NCBI RefSeq assembly: GCF_030297135.1
Contig: NZ_AP028065.1
Span: forward strand, 2,976,001 to 3,040,000
DNA from: Pseudoalteromonas apostichopi
Lineage (GTDB): Bacteria > Pseudomonadota > Gammaproteobacteria > Enterobacterales > Alteromonadaceae
Direction: 5' to 3'
Length of the DNA: 64,000 nt
The first letter of the stretch is position 1. The number at the start of each line of letters is the position of its first letter. The translations under genes and the position numbers were made by a program. The notes beneath the pieces were generated by a model. It worked only from the letters and a program-made list of their open reading frames with translations. It searched no databases and was not told where the DNA came from. This document shows positions 8,238 through 16,694 of the stretch, one piece after another.

Positions 8238-10493
8238 ATGGCAAATTTTTACCTTCCTGACGATGCTAATCAGCAAATTTATTTAGATGCGAATGCAACG
8301 ACTCCTGTACTTCCTGAAATTGCCGATGTGGTTTCGCATACGATGCGAGTATGTTTTGGTAACCCATCAAGCTCTCATATTACTGGTATTCAAGCAAAGC
8401 ACTTATTAGAGCAAACGCGTAACAAAGCGCGTGAAGTAATTGGCGCAACCGACGGCGATATTTTATTTACCTCTGGTGCAACCGAAGGTATTCAAACGGC
8501 GGTTGTTTCAACGCTTATTGCTGCGAAAAATCACCCAATTGAGAACCCGGTATTACTTTATGGGGCAACAGAACATAAAGCAGTGCCAAATACCCTAAAA
8601 CATTGGAACAGCGTGCTTGATATTAATGCACAGGTGTTAGCTATTCCCGTTGATAAAAACGGTATTTTAGATCACGAATTTATTCGCAAACATGCAGCTA
8701 ATGCGCTGATGATTTGTACTATGGCGGTCAATAACGAAACCGGTGTATTCCAAGACTTAATCGCTATTGAGCAAGTTATTCGTAGTGAAAACACCCATGT
8801 TGCTTGGATGGTAGACTGCGTACAAGCCTTAGGCAAAACCAACTTAGCGCTAAGCCAAACAACCATTGATTACGCCCCATTCTCAGGCCATAAATTGTAT
8901 GCCCCTAAAGGAATTGGCGTACTTTATATTCGTGAAGGCAGTGCATATACACCGTTTATTGCTGGTGGCGGCCAAGAAAGCGGTATGCGATCAGGCACCG
9001 AAAACTTACCAGGTATTGCCGGTTTAAATAAGCTGTTCTCGTTATTACTTGATAAACAAAACCAAACATTCAAACCAATTGAGCAGCTACATGCTTATCG
9101 TGAGCAATTATTAGGAGCACTAACAGACACCTTTGGCAGCATCACGTTTAACCACAGTTTTGAGCATTCAGTGCCAACAACGTTGAACTTTGCAGTTAAT
9201 GAATTAACGAGTAAAGAAGTGATGGATTTATTTGATGCTGCGGGTATCCGTGTGAGTGGCGGTTCTGCATGTAGCTCAGGCGCAAATCGTAGTTTTGTAC
9301 TTGATGCGATGGGGGCCAGTGATTGGCAAAGTGAAAACGCGATACGTATGTCGTTTGGCCCTGCTGTAAATCAACAAGAAATTGACTTTGCTTGCGATAA
9401 AATTCGTTCTTTAAAACCGATTCTAGAAGCAAACTGCCTTGTTGTGTCTGATAGTACATCACCTCAACACGAAGTCTGTGCGATTGGCTTAACACAACTT
9501 CGCCATCAAGCTGCGTGCTGCTGGCTTTATGTTGATAGCGATAAAAACGCAGTGGTGATTGATCCTATCATCGAGCTTATTCCACGTATGGCGAAAATTG
9601 TTGCGACACAAGGTCTAACAGTAAAAGCGATTTTAGATACCCATAACCACCAAGAGCGTTTATCGGCTCGTTGTTTGTTAACCAAAGAGCTAGCAGAGCG
9701 TTATGTTGCTAGCGAGATAGATGAACTTGGTTGGCCTAAAGAGTCACAGGCTATCGAATTAACTGGTGTACGCTTAACTAAATTAGCGACACCGGGACAT
9801 AGTAAAGATAGTGCCAGCTACTTATTAAAAGATACTCAAAGTGGTAATGTGAGCTATTGCTTCTGTGGCGATTTAATCTTACCGGGTGGTTTAGGTAACA
9901 CGGCTATTAGTGGCGGCGATGCTGCGCAAATGGCACAGTCATTAAAGCAGCTTGCTATAGCAATACAAGATTCAACGGTGATTTGTTCGGGTCATGATTA
10001 TCAACAATGTTTTGCTATGGATTGGCATGCGCAAAAAGAGACCACGCCGCTATTAGCACAGTTATTGAATGACCAAATATCGGATACGCAGTTTATTGAG
10101 TTAAAACATCAAGCTGATGAACAAAAGCATACTGCAAGTCATTCTTTATGTGGTTATGTTGAAACCCTTGAAAGCGCACCTATGAAACAGCTCACTGCAG
10201 CGGATGCTAAAGCGATGCTTGACTCTCAAGCTACTTATATAATTGATACTCGTGAGCCTTATGAACATGGCGCGAATAACCTTTCAGAGTTATTTTCCGT
10301 TGCTAATAGTAAAGTGATCAACATTCCATTGAGCCGTATGGCAAATGCCATCGTCGAAGAGCAATTAGATAAAACGCATACTTATATCTTGGTTTGTCGA
10401 AGCGGTAACCGCTCAAAGCAAGCAGCAAATAACCTGTCACAACTTGGTTTTGAAAAGGTATATAACTTAGATGGTGGTTTAGCGTTGTTGTAA
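8238..10493 (+). CDS. Trifunctional fusion: cysteine desulfurase + ETHE1-like metallo-hydrolase + rhodanese
   Basis: One uninterrupted 751-residue frame with three sulfur-metabolism domains. Residues about 12-395 are a class V PLP cysteine desulfurase with PLP lysine Lys219 (SGHKLYAPKG) and catalytic loop Cys345 (GGSACSSG). Residues about 410-625 are a metallo-beta-lactamase fold of the persulfide-dioxygenase (ETHE1) type. There the usual HxHxDH is His469-Asn-His471-Gln-Glu473-Arg474, but the three iron ligands used by ETHE1 (first His, then PGH His521, then GD Asp545) remain, and His586 follows. Residues about 645-751 are a rhodanese with active cysteine Cys720 (CRSGNRS). The enzyme could make a persulfide from cysteine, oxidise it and transfer the product within one chain; that is inference. 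Monocistronic, followed by a strong terminator. Confidence 0.85.
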   Translation: MANFYLPDDANQQIYLDANATTPVLPEIADVVSHTMRVCFGNPSSSHITGIQAKHLLEQTRNKAREVIGATDGDILFTSGATEGIQTAVVSTLIAAKNHPIENPVLLYGATEHKAVPNTLKHWNSVLDINAQVLAIPVDKNGILDHEFIRKHAANALMICTMAVNNETGVFQDLIAIEQVIRSENTHVAWMVDCVQALGKTNLALSQTTIDYAPFSGHKLYAPKGIGVLYIREGSAYTPFIAGGGQESGMRSGTENLPGIAGLNKLFSLLLDKQNQTFKPIEQLHAYREQLLGALTDTFGSITFNHSFEHSVPTTLNFAVNELTSKEVMDLFDAAGIRVSGGSACSSGANRSFVLDAMGASDWQSENAIRMSFGPAVNQQEIDFACDKIRSLKPILEANCLVVSDSTSPQHEVCAIGLTQLRHQAACCWLYVDSDKNAVVIDPIIELIPRMAKIVATQGLTVKAILDTHNHQERLSARCLLTKELAERYVASEIDELGWPKESQAIELTGVRLTKLATPGHSKDSASYLLKDTQSGNVSYCFCGDLILPGGLGNTAISGGDAAQMAQSLKQLAIAIQDSTVICSGHDYQQCFAMDWHAQKETTPLLAQLLNDQISDTQFIELKHQADEQKHTASHSLCGYVETLESAPMKQLTAADAKAMLDSQATYIIDTREPYEHGANNLSELFSVANSKVINIPLSRMANAIVEEQLDKTHTYILVCRSGNRSKQAANNLSQLGFEKVYNLDGGLALL

Positions 10494-10515
10494 AAGGTAA
10501 TTTAAGTCGTTCATT

Positions 10516-10543
10516 AAAAAAGCCGCTATTTAGCGGCTTTTTT
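10516..10543. terminator. Bidirectional rho-independent terminator
   Basis: Stem AAGCCGCT/AGCGGCTT with flanking A and T tracts between the convergent fusion gene and the LacI-type regulator. Confidence 0.9.
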
Positions 10544-10557
10544 GTAAGCTGTTTAAG

Positions 10558-11589
10558 TTAGGCTGTTATGGGGCCTGAACTTTCACGTACCACTAATGAT
10601 GGGGTAAAGGTCGTGATAATGTCTTTATCTTGATTCCGTGCACCACGGGTTTTTCTGAACAACAGGCGTGCTGCATGCTGTGAAATTACATCATTTGCTT
10701 GATGGGCTGTGGTAAGCTTTGGCCAAGTTTGACGCGAGAATGGAGAATCTTCGAACCCAGTAATTGATAACTGCTGTGGAATTTCAATACCCATTAAGCG
10801 TGAGGCGAATAACGCGCCAGCTGCCATTTCATCGTTTCCGCCAAGTAGGGCAGTGATGCTTTTCGGGTTACTCTCACCAAGCAATGCTTTTGCACCTTCA
10901 ACACCTGATTCAAAAGAGTACTGGCCTTCGTAGATTAGCTCATCCTTCAATGAGATGCTGTGATCTTTTAATGCAGCCTGATAACCCGCTAAACGTTCAG
11001 TCGTAGATTTATGTTCTTTATCGCCGCATAAAAAACCAATGTTTTTATGACCAAGCGAGAGTAAGTGAGAAGTAATTTCGTATGCAGCCGCGTAGTCATT
11101 TACATAAATACAGGTGTCTTGGTCTTCCTCTGTAGGGCGACCGGAGAGTACACGCACATAATGAATGCCCATTTCATCAAGCATATCGATGATACTGCTT
11201 TGTTCTGATAGGGGGGGTGTTAACACTAAACCAGCCAAACGAGAGCGCTTTATCATGGTTTTGAAGTCTTCTTCCATGTTGCCATCGAGGTAGTTACAAG
11301 GGTGAATGACTAGTTCATAGCCTTCTTCTTTACAACGCGACAATACGCCATTTTGCATGTCGATGACATAATAAGCATTCGGGTTGTCATAAACTAAACC
11401 AACAGTAAAAGACGATGTGCCTGCTAGGTTACGAGCTGCAAGGTTTGGTTGATAGTTCAACGTGTTAACAGCGTCCATCACTATGTCGTAAGTTTTTTTT
11501 CTGACCGATGGCTCTTTATTGATCACTCGCGAGACTGTTTTCATTGAAACACCAGCGAGCTTGGCTACATCATTTATGGTTACTTTCAT
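10558..11589 (-). CDS. LacI-family transcriptional regulator of the sugar locus
   Basis: Repressor of 343 residues. The N-terminal LacI helix-turn-helix TINDVAKLAGVSMKTVSRV (residues 3-21) is followed by the hinge helix region YQPNLAARNLAG, which inserts in the minor groove at a central CG. The rest is a periplasmic-binding-like sugar-sensing domain (GLVLTPPLSE, HKNIGFLCG, ITALLGGNDEMAAGAL, ISITGFEDSPF-type blocks). It is divergent from pgi, and palindromes with the LacI-type central CG (11748 and 11814) lie in the shared intergenic region, with two more upstream of the TonB receptor. Most likely it controls pgi-zwf-pgl and the receptor in response to a glucose-containing sugar; the ligand cannot be read from sequence. 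Confidence 0.92.
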   Translation of the reverse strand: MKVTINDVAKLAGVSMKTVSRVINKEPSVRKKTYDIVMDAVNTLNYQPNLAARNLAGTSSFTVGLVYDNPNAYYVIDMQNGVLSRCKEEGYELVIHPCNYLDGNMEEDFKTMIKRSRLAGLVLTPPLSEQSSIIDMLDEMGIHYVRVLSGRPTEEDQDTCIYVNDYAAAYEITSHLLSLGHKNIGFLCGDKEHKSTTERLAGYQAALKDHSISLKDELIYEGQYSFESGVEGAKALLGESNPKSITALLGGNDEMAAGALFASRLMGIEIPQQLSITGFEDSPFSRQTWPKLTTAHQANDVISQHAARLLFRKTRGARNQDKDIITTFTPSLVVRESSGPITA

Positions 11590-11747
11590 ACTGTTACTTT
11601 ATAGTTAGTTATATTTGTATTATAATAATATTGAAAAGTGTTCGCTAGAGCGCTTTTTCTTAATAGGTACATTAATATTTAATATAAGTTAGTTAGTGTA
11701 TCTAATGTTCTACTAAATTAGCAGTAAAATAATTGAGATAATTTTTA

Positions 11748-11761
11748 TGATACCGGTGTCA
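11748..11761. promoter_or_regulatory. Candidate LacI-type operator, weaker copy
   Basis: TGATACCGGTGTCA matches the local consensus TGACAnCGnTGTCA at 11 of 12 fixed positions, with the central CG. It lies 66 bp upstream of the stronger site before pgi. Confidence 0.55.
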
Positions 11762-11813
11762 AAAGAGAAAAATTGCGCTATTATCTCGACTATAAAATGT
11801 AAAAGTAGAGCAT

Positions 11814-11827
11814 TGACAGCGTTGTCA
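11814..11827. promoter_or_regulatory. Candidate LacI-type operator upstream of pgi
   Basis: TGACAGCGTTGTCA is a near-perfect palindrome with central CG, the hallmark of LacI-family operators. It lies 110 bp before the pgi start and recurs twice upstream of the TonB receptor. Confidence 0.75.
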
Positions 11828-11937
11828 TTTTGACTTAGTGTTAATTTTCATCTTATTTTTTATTGCTGTCTTTATTCAACATTAATAAAAAGATATTTAA
11901 AAATCAGTTTGTTGCAAGTTTTTAGGGGATTATATAT

Positions 11938-13584
11938 ATGAGCAGCCGTTCGCAATTAGCTAGTTGGCAAGCACTATCTGAAAGTGCCAAAAAGATGAAA
12001 CAAATTCATCTTAAAGATTTATTTGCCAAAGATAGCACGCGTTTCGAGCAATTCTCTGCTCAGATCCCAGGTGTATTATTCGATTACTCGAAACAACAAA
12101 TTAATAAAACTGTTTTTGAACAATTAATTGCTTTAGCGAAAGAGTGTGACATTAGCGCATGGCGAGACAAAATGTTCAGTGGTGAGAAAATTAACATTAC
12201 TGAAGACCGTGCTGTACTTCATACTGCTTTACGTAACCGCGCTAACACTGCTGTAATGGTTGATGGCGAAAATGTAACGGACGCTGTTAACGCAGAGCTT
12301 GCTAAAATGAAAGCGTTTGTTAGCAAAGTGCGCAGTGGTGAGTGGTTAGGCTACACAGGTAAAGCTGTGAAAGATGTTGTTGCAATTGGTGTGGGTGGTT
12401 CAAACCTAGGTCCGCAAATGGCAACAGAAGCGCTTGCTGCTTATGCTGATGACACATTAAATGTTCACTATGTATCTAATGTTGATGGTGTTCAGATTGC
12501 ATCTGTTTTACAAGGTTTAGACGTTGAAACAACATTATTTGTTATCTCATCTAAAACGTTTACGACCTCAGAAACTATGACTAACGCTAAATCGGCTGTT
12601 GAGTGGTTTCTACAAACAGCCCAAGCTCAAGAGCATATTGCTAAGCACTTTGTTGCTGTAAGCACCAATTTAGAAAAAACAGCGGCCTTTGGTATCGCTG
12701 ATGAAAACGTATTCACAATGTGGGATTGGGTAGGCGGTCGCTTTTCTTTATGGAGTGCGATAGGATTACCAATCGCCTTGTACCTAGGCTTCGACGCGTT
12801 CGAAGAGATCCTAGAAGGTGCGTTTGAAATTGATGAGCATTTTAAAAATGCTGAATTTGAAAATAACGTACCATTGTTAATGGCGCTTTTAAGTGTATGG
12901 AACACTAGCTTTTTAGGTTATACCGCACAAGCAATTTTACCGTATGACCAAGCATTACACATGTTACCTGCGTATTTACAGCAAGGTGAAATGGAAAGTA
13001 ACGGTAAGCATGTTACTTTTGCTGGTGAAACTGTTCCTTATACGACGGTTCCTATTATTTGGGGTATGACAGGTATCAATGGCCAACACGCATTTTACCA
13101 ATGTCTGCACCAAGGTAATGTAATTGTGCCTGCTGACTTTATTGCTTCAATTGAGCCGCAAGTAAATGTTGGTAAGCACCATGATATTTTATTATCAAAC
13201 TTCTTTGCACAAACCGAAGCGATGATGGCCGGTGTTGATGCAGAGCAAGTCACTGCTGATTTGACCGCAAAAGGTAAATCTGAAGCAGAAATTGCAGAAT
13301 TATTGAATCACAAGATTCACCAAGGCAATCGCCCAACAACGTCAATGTTATTAGATAAAGTTGATGCGAAAACGGTAGGACGTTTAATTGCGCTTTATGA
13401 GCACAAAATTTTCTGCCAAGGCATTATTTTAGAAATCTGTTCATTTGACCAATGGGGTGTAGAGCTAGGTAAAGGACTTGCCTCGAAAATTGAAGCTGAA
13501 CTATTTGATGACTCAATTAGTCATCCACACGATAGCTCAACCAACGGACTGATCGCTTACTATAAGACACATCGTAAGCAGTAA
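11938..13584 (+). CDS. pgi: Glucose-6-phosphate isomerase
   Basis: Interconverts glucose 6-phosphate and fructose 6-phosphate. It has 548 residues, the normal length of the bacterial enzyme. Family blocks are visible: phosphate-binding GVGGSNLGPQMATEAL, VISSKTFTTSETMTNA, WDWVGGRFSLWSAIGLPIALYLG, LPAYLQQGEMESNGK with the catalytic glutamate, and FDQWGVELGKGLA near the C-terminus. It is the first gene of a sugar-catabolic cluster with zwf and pgl and has LacI-type operators upstream. A 268-bp gap separates it from zwf, so zwf may have its own promoter. Confidence 0.97.
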   Translation: MSSRSQLASWQALSESAKKMKQIHLKDLFAKDSTRFEQFSAQIPGVLFDYSKQQINKTVFEQLIALAKECDISAWRDKMFSGEKINITEDRAVLHTALRNRANTAVMVDGENVTDAVNAELAKMKAFVSKVRSGEWLGYTGKAVKDVVAIGVGGSNLGPQMATEALAAYADDTLNVHYVSNVDGVQIASVLQGLDVETTLFVISSKTFTTSETMTNAKSAVEWFLQTAQAQEHIAKHFVAVSTNLEKTAAFGIADENVFTMWDWVGGRFSLWSAIGLPIALYLGFDAFEEILEGAFEIDEHFKNAEFENNVPLLMALLSVWNTSFLGYTAQAILPYDQALHMLPAYLQQGEMESNGKHVTFAGETVPYTTVPIIWGMTGINGQHAFYQCLHQGNVIVPADFIASIEPQVNVGKHHDILLSNFFAQTEAMMAGVDAEQVTADLTAKGKSEAEIAELLNHKIHQGNRPTTSMLLDKVDAKTVGRLIALYEHKIFCQGIILEICSFDQWGVELGKGLASKIEAELFDDSISHPHDSSTNGLIAYYKTHRKQ

Positions 13585-13852
13585 CAGATTCGCAGCAGCT
13601 GCTGCAAACAGAATACCTTTGAACGGGTAGCGCTGGAGTTCTTAGGGCCTGTATTTTTGTGAGAGGATTTACAGAGCCCCTAAGACTCATTTACTTCAGC
13701 CAACATAAGAATAATGAGTAAGCTACTTACAAACAAATTCAACAGGCTTTGTTAAAGGGATCATCTAACACAGCCAATCAACCAGATAACAACACGCACT
13801 GCCATACTGAATGAGTCGATTAACATGGCATTGCCAATGTAGAGAGTGATAT

Positions 13853-15325
13853 ATGTTAAATCCATTTGATATCGTAATTTTTGGGGGCGGCGGTGATCTT
13901 GCGCTACGCAAGTTACTTCCTGCAATGTATCGCGCTTATCAAGAGGGCAACCTTCCTCAAGGTTCTCGTATCCTGCCTACGGTACGCGAAGAAAGCAAAC
14001 GTAAAGAATATATCGAAACAGCGCACAAAGCCTTACAGGACTTTTTAGGTAAAGGTGAATACAACGCAAAAGATTGGAAAGCTTTTTCTGCTTACCTTGT
14101 GCCAGTTGTATCAAATGTGACTGAAGCAGATGATGACTGGGATAAACTAAGAGATATCCTTAATGAACACGACGCTGATAAGTCTCGTGTTTTTTACCTT
14201 TCATTACCGCCTGCAGTATACGGTAGCTGCTGTGAAATCTTATCTAAGAAAGGCCTGATCACAGAAACATCACGTGTTGTTGTTGAAAAACCAATTGGTT
14301 ACTGTGGTGAATCAGCTGAAGCCATTAATGCGAAAATTGCAGAGTACTTTAGTGAAGAACAAATTTTCCGCATTGACCACTATTTAGGTAAAGAAACTGT
14401 ACAAAACCTAATGGCATTGCGTTTTTCAAACTCACTGTTTGAAAACCTGTGGGATGCTAAATCAATCGATAACATCCAAATCAGCCTATCGGAAACTGTT
14501 GGTTTAGAAAGCCGCGCTGGTTTCTACGATAAAGCGGGTGCATTACGTGATATGGTACAAAACCACTTGCTACAATTACTTTGCCTAGTAGCGATGGAAT
14601 CACCAAACAAATTAAATGCTAACAGTATCCGCACTGAAAAACTGAAAGTACTTGAGTCGTTACGTCCGTTAGTGGCTGAAGATGTGGATGCGAACATTGT
14701 ACGTGGTCAGTATGTGCCAGGTAACTTAGACGGTAAAATCGTCCCTGGTTATTTAGAAGAGCTAAACGAAGGCGCAAGTAAAACAGAAACTTTCGTTGCT
14801 ATTCGTGCGCATATCGACAACTGGCGTTGGGCTGGCGTGCCTTTCTACCTACGTACTGGTAAACGTATGAAAAAGCGTTGTGCTGAAATCGTTGTTGAAT
14901 ACAAAAAAGTTTCACACAATGTTTATACAGACAATGTAGGTAATATTGAGCCAAATCGTCTTGTTATTCGCCTACAACCTGAAGAAACAATTCAATTAAC
15001 ACTGATGTCTAAGCGCCTTGATAATCTTGAGATGCAATTAGAACCAGTGACGATGAACATTGAGTTATCACAGGCATACAGTAATGGTTTCCATTCTGAT
15101 GCTTATAAGCGCTTAATGTTAGATGCAGCTGCAAATAATCCATCACTGTTTATTCACCGTGATGAAGTTCGTCAGGCATGGAAGTGGATCGACCCAATCA
15201 TTGAACGTTGGCAAGAAAAAGGTGCACCATCTTTATACCGTGCAGGTACATGGGGCCCAGAAGATGCTGATGAATTGTTAGAAGAAAACAACCATGTATG
15301 GTTTAACACAGGCGATAAGGCGTAA
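13853..15325 (+). CDS. zwf: Glucose-6-phosphate 1-dehydrogenase
   Basis: Oxidises glucose 6-phosphate to 6-phosphogluconolactone, the entry step to the pentose phosphate and Entner-Doudoroff routes. It has 490 residues. The dinucleotide fold begins at FDIVIFGGGGDLALRKLLPAMY, and the catalytic block RIDHYLGKETVQNLMALRF contains the active-site His and Lys. VEKPIG and the C-terminal AGTWGPEDADELL are also typical. It is followed after only five bases by pgl, so the two are cotranscribed. No edd or eda is present in the window. Confidence 0.97.
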   Translation: MLNPFDIVIFGGGGDLALRKLLPAMYRAYQEGNLPQGSRILPTVREESKRKEYIETAHKALQDFLGKGEYNAKDWKAFSAYLVPVVSNVTEADDDWDKLRDILNEHDADKSRVFYLSLPPAVYGSCCEILSKKGLITETSRVVVEKPIGYCGESAEAINAKIAEYFSEEQIFRIDHYLGKETVQNLMALRFSNSLFENLWDAKSIDNIQISLSETVGLESRAGFYDKAGALRDMVQNHLLQLLCLVAMESPNKLNANSIRTEKLKVLESLRPLVAEDVDANIVRGQYVPGNLDGKIVPGYLEELNEGASKTETFVAIRAHIDNWRWAGVPFYLRTGKRMKKRCAEIVVEYKKVSHNVYTDNVGNIEPNRLVIRLQPEETIQLTLMSKRLDNLEMQLEPVTMNIELSQAYSNGFHSDAYKRLMLDAAANNPSLFIHRDEVRQAWKWIDPIIERWQEKGAPSLYRAGTWGPEDADELLEENNHVWFNTGDKA

Positions 15326-15330
15326 TTAAG

Positions 15331-16041
15331 ATGGCAACAATTGTTGAAAAATTCTTTGCAAACAAAGACGAATTAACAGCTGAGCTTTCTTCAAGCCTTG
15401 AGCAAAGCCTTGTTGCAGGTATTAAAGAAGATGGTCGCGCGGTACTGATGGTATCGGGTGGCTCATCGCCAGCACCTGCTTATAAACACTTATCAAACCT
15501 TGACCTTGACTGGGCAAACATTGATGTTGCTATGGTTGATGAGCGTTGGGTTGATGCTGATCATGAAAAAAGTAATGAAGCTTTTATCAAAAGCACGCTA
15601 TTACAAAACCATGGCGCTGCAGCTAATTTTGTAACAATGAAAAATGACGCATTAACGGCACAAAACGGTGTAGCTGAATGTGAAGCTGCATACAAAGCAT
15701 TAAAGCGTCCTTTTGATGTGACAATTTTAGGCATGGGTCCTGATGGTCATACGGCTTCTCTTTTCCCTCATGCTGAAGGTCTAGAACACGGCCTTGCGAC
15801 AGATGATTTAGTATGTGCAATTAACGCTATTGAAAGTGATGTGACTGGTAAAATCACCGAGCGTATGACGTTAACTTTATCTGCTATCGCAGATTCTAAA
15901 GTAGTGAAGCTTTTAATTAGCGGTGAAGATAAACTGGCTGTTTATAAGCAAGCGAAAGAGGGAGGGGCAGTTGCTGATATGCCTTTACGTGCAGTATTGA
16001 ATCACCCACATATCAATATTGAAGTTTATTGGGCCCCTTAA
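15331..16041 (+). CDS. pgl: 6-phosphogluconolactonase
   Basis: Hydrolyses 6-phosphogluconolactone to 6-phosphogluconate. It has 236 residues of the glucosamine-6-phosphate isomerase/DevB-type family: VSGGSSPAPAYKHLS near residues 40-55, MVDERWVDADHEKSNE, and the signature ILGMGPDGHTASLFPHAEGL around residue 135. Directly downstream of zwf in the same operon and closed by a strong hairpin terminator. This completes the oxidative glucose-6-phosphate module. Confidence 0.95.
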   Translation: MATIVEKFFANKDELTAELSSSLEQSLVAGIKEDGRAVLMVSGGSSPAPAYKHLSNLDLDWANIDVAMVDERWVDADHEKSNEAFIKSTLLQNHGAAANFVTMKNDALTAQNGVAECEAAYKALKRPFDVTILGMGPDGHTASLFPHAEGLEHGLATDDLVCAINAIESDVTGKITERMTLTLSAIADSKVVKLLISGEDKLAVYKQAKEGGAVADMPLRAVLNHPHINIEVYWAP

Positions 16042-16062
16042 AAGCAGATTAAACCTAACTTT

Positions 16063-16090
16063 AAAAGCGAGCTGTTATGCTCGCTTTTTT
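16063..16090 (+). terminator. Rho-independent terminator after pgl
   Basis: Stem AAAAGCGAGC/GCTCGCTTTT with loop TGTTAT and a T-run. Confidence 0.9.
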
Positions 16091-16195
16091 GTTTTTAAAT
16101 AATCACTTTTTGTGATTCATTTGAATCAATACGCTTTCTTTAAATAACGCTATAAAGTGTTAGACAAGAACAAAAGGGCTCTATATAATTAAAAA

Positions 16196-16209
16196 TGACA
16201 ACGCTGTCA
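16196..16209. promoter_or_regulatory. Candidate LacI-type operator, distal site upstream of TonB receptor
   Basis: TGACAACGCTGTCA, identical to the reverse complement of the pgi-proximal site. Sits about 500 bp before the receptor start; a looping partner for the site at 16625 is possible. Confidence 0.7.
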
Positions 16210-16624
16210 TTGTTATTGATTTTTATTCTCAGTATTCCTTTAGCTCATTCTGCCCAGAAAAAGTTAAAAAAATTTGTCCATGACAGCATGCTTTTGGAAA
16301 CAAGCAAGTTTATTAAGCTAATTTATTGTTAGTTAAAAGGTTTTATATAACTTTTAGTTATGGTTAATAATTGCTCAGTGGAAACTAAAGCTTACAAAAA
16401 TAGATGTTATTTTTAGTTATTGTCAAAATCTCACTCCTCAGGTCTTTTCATCTGCGATAACAGTCATGCTATATTTGCGCCGTTTATTTGTAACAATTCT
16501 TAAAAACTCAATATTAAACATTAGTTATATCAATAACTTGATTATTTTGTTGTAAATTTTTTGCACAAATTAACCAAAAAGATGTAGCACAAATGTAATT
16601 TAGAGTGTATGGTTTGTTACTAGA

Positions 16625-16638
16625 TGACAGCGTTGTCA
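16625..16638. promoter_or_regulatory. Candidate LacI-type operator, proximal site upstream of TonB receptor
   Basis: TGACAGCGTTGTCA, identical to the pgi-proximal site, in the expected promoter/leader region of the receptor gene. Confidence 0.75.
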
Positions 16639-16694
16639 TCATCACTGGGCAGAAGTGATATAAAAAACCAACAAAATGATTCAAGGGGAATCCT

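Larger units (their letters stand above)
11590..11937. promoter_or_regulatory. Divergent control region lacI-type regulator / pgi
   Basis: AT-rich 348-bp intergenic region carrying two LacI-type palindromes (listed separately). I could not assign convincing -35/-10 pairs. The pgi start codon is preceded by TTTTTAGGGG, a plausible ribosome site. Confidence 0.6.
16042..16694. promoter_or_regulatory. Long control region upstream of the TonB-dependent receptor
   Basis: A 653-bp AT-rich gene-free stretch. It begins with the pgl terminator (16063-16090) and holds two copies of the LacI-type palindrome 429 bp apart. The second copy is 57 bp before the receptor start codon, a position suited to blocking transcription. 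No small ORF or RNA gene was recognised in the rest. Confidence 0.65.
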
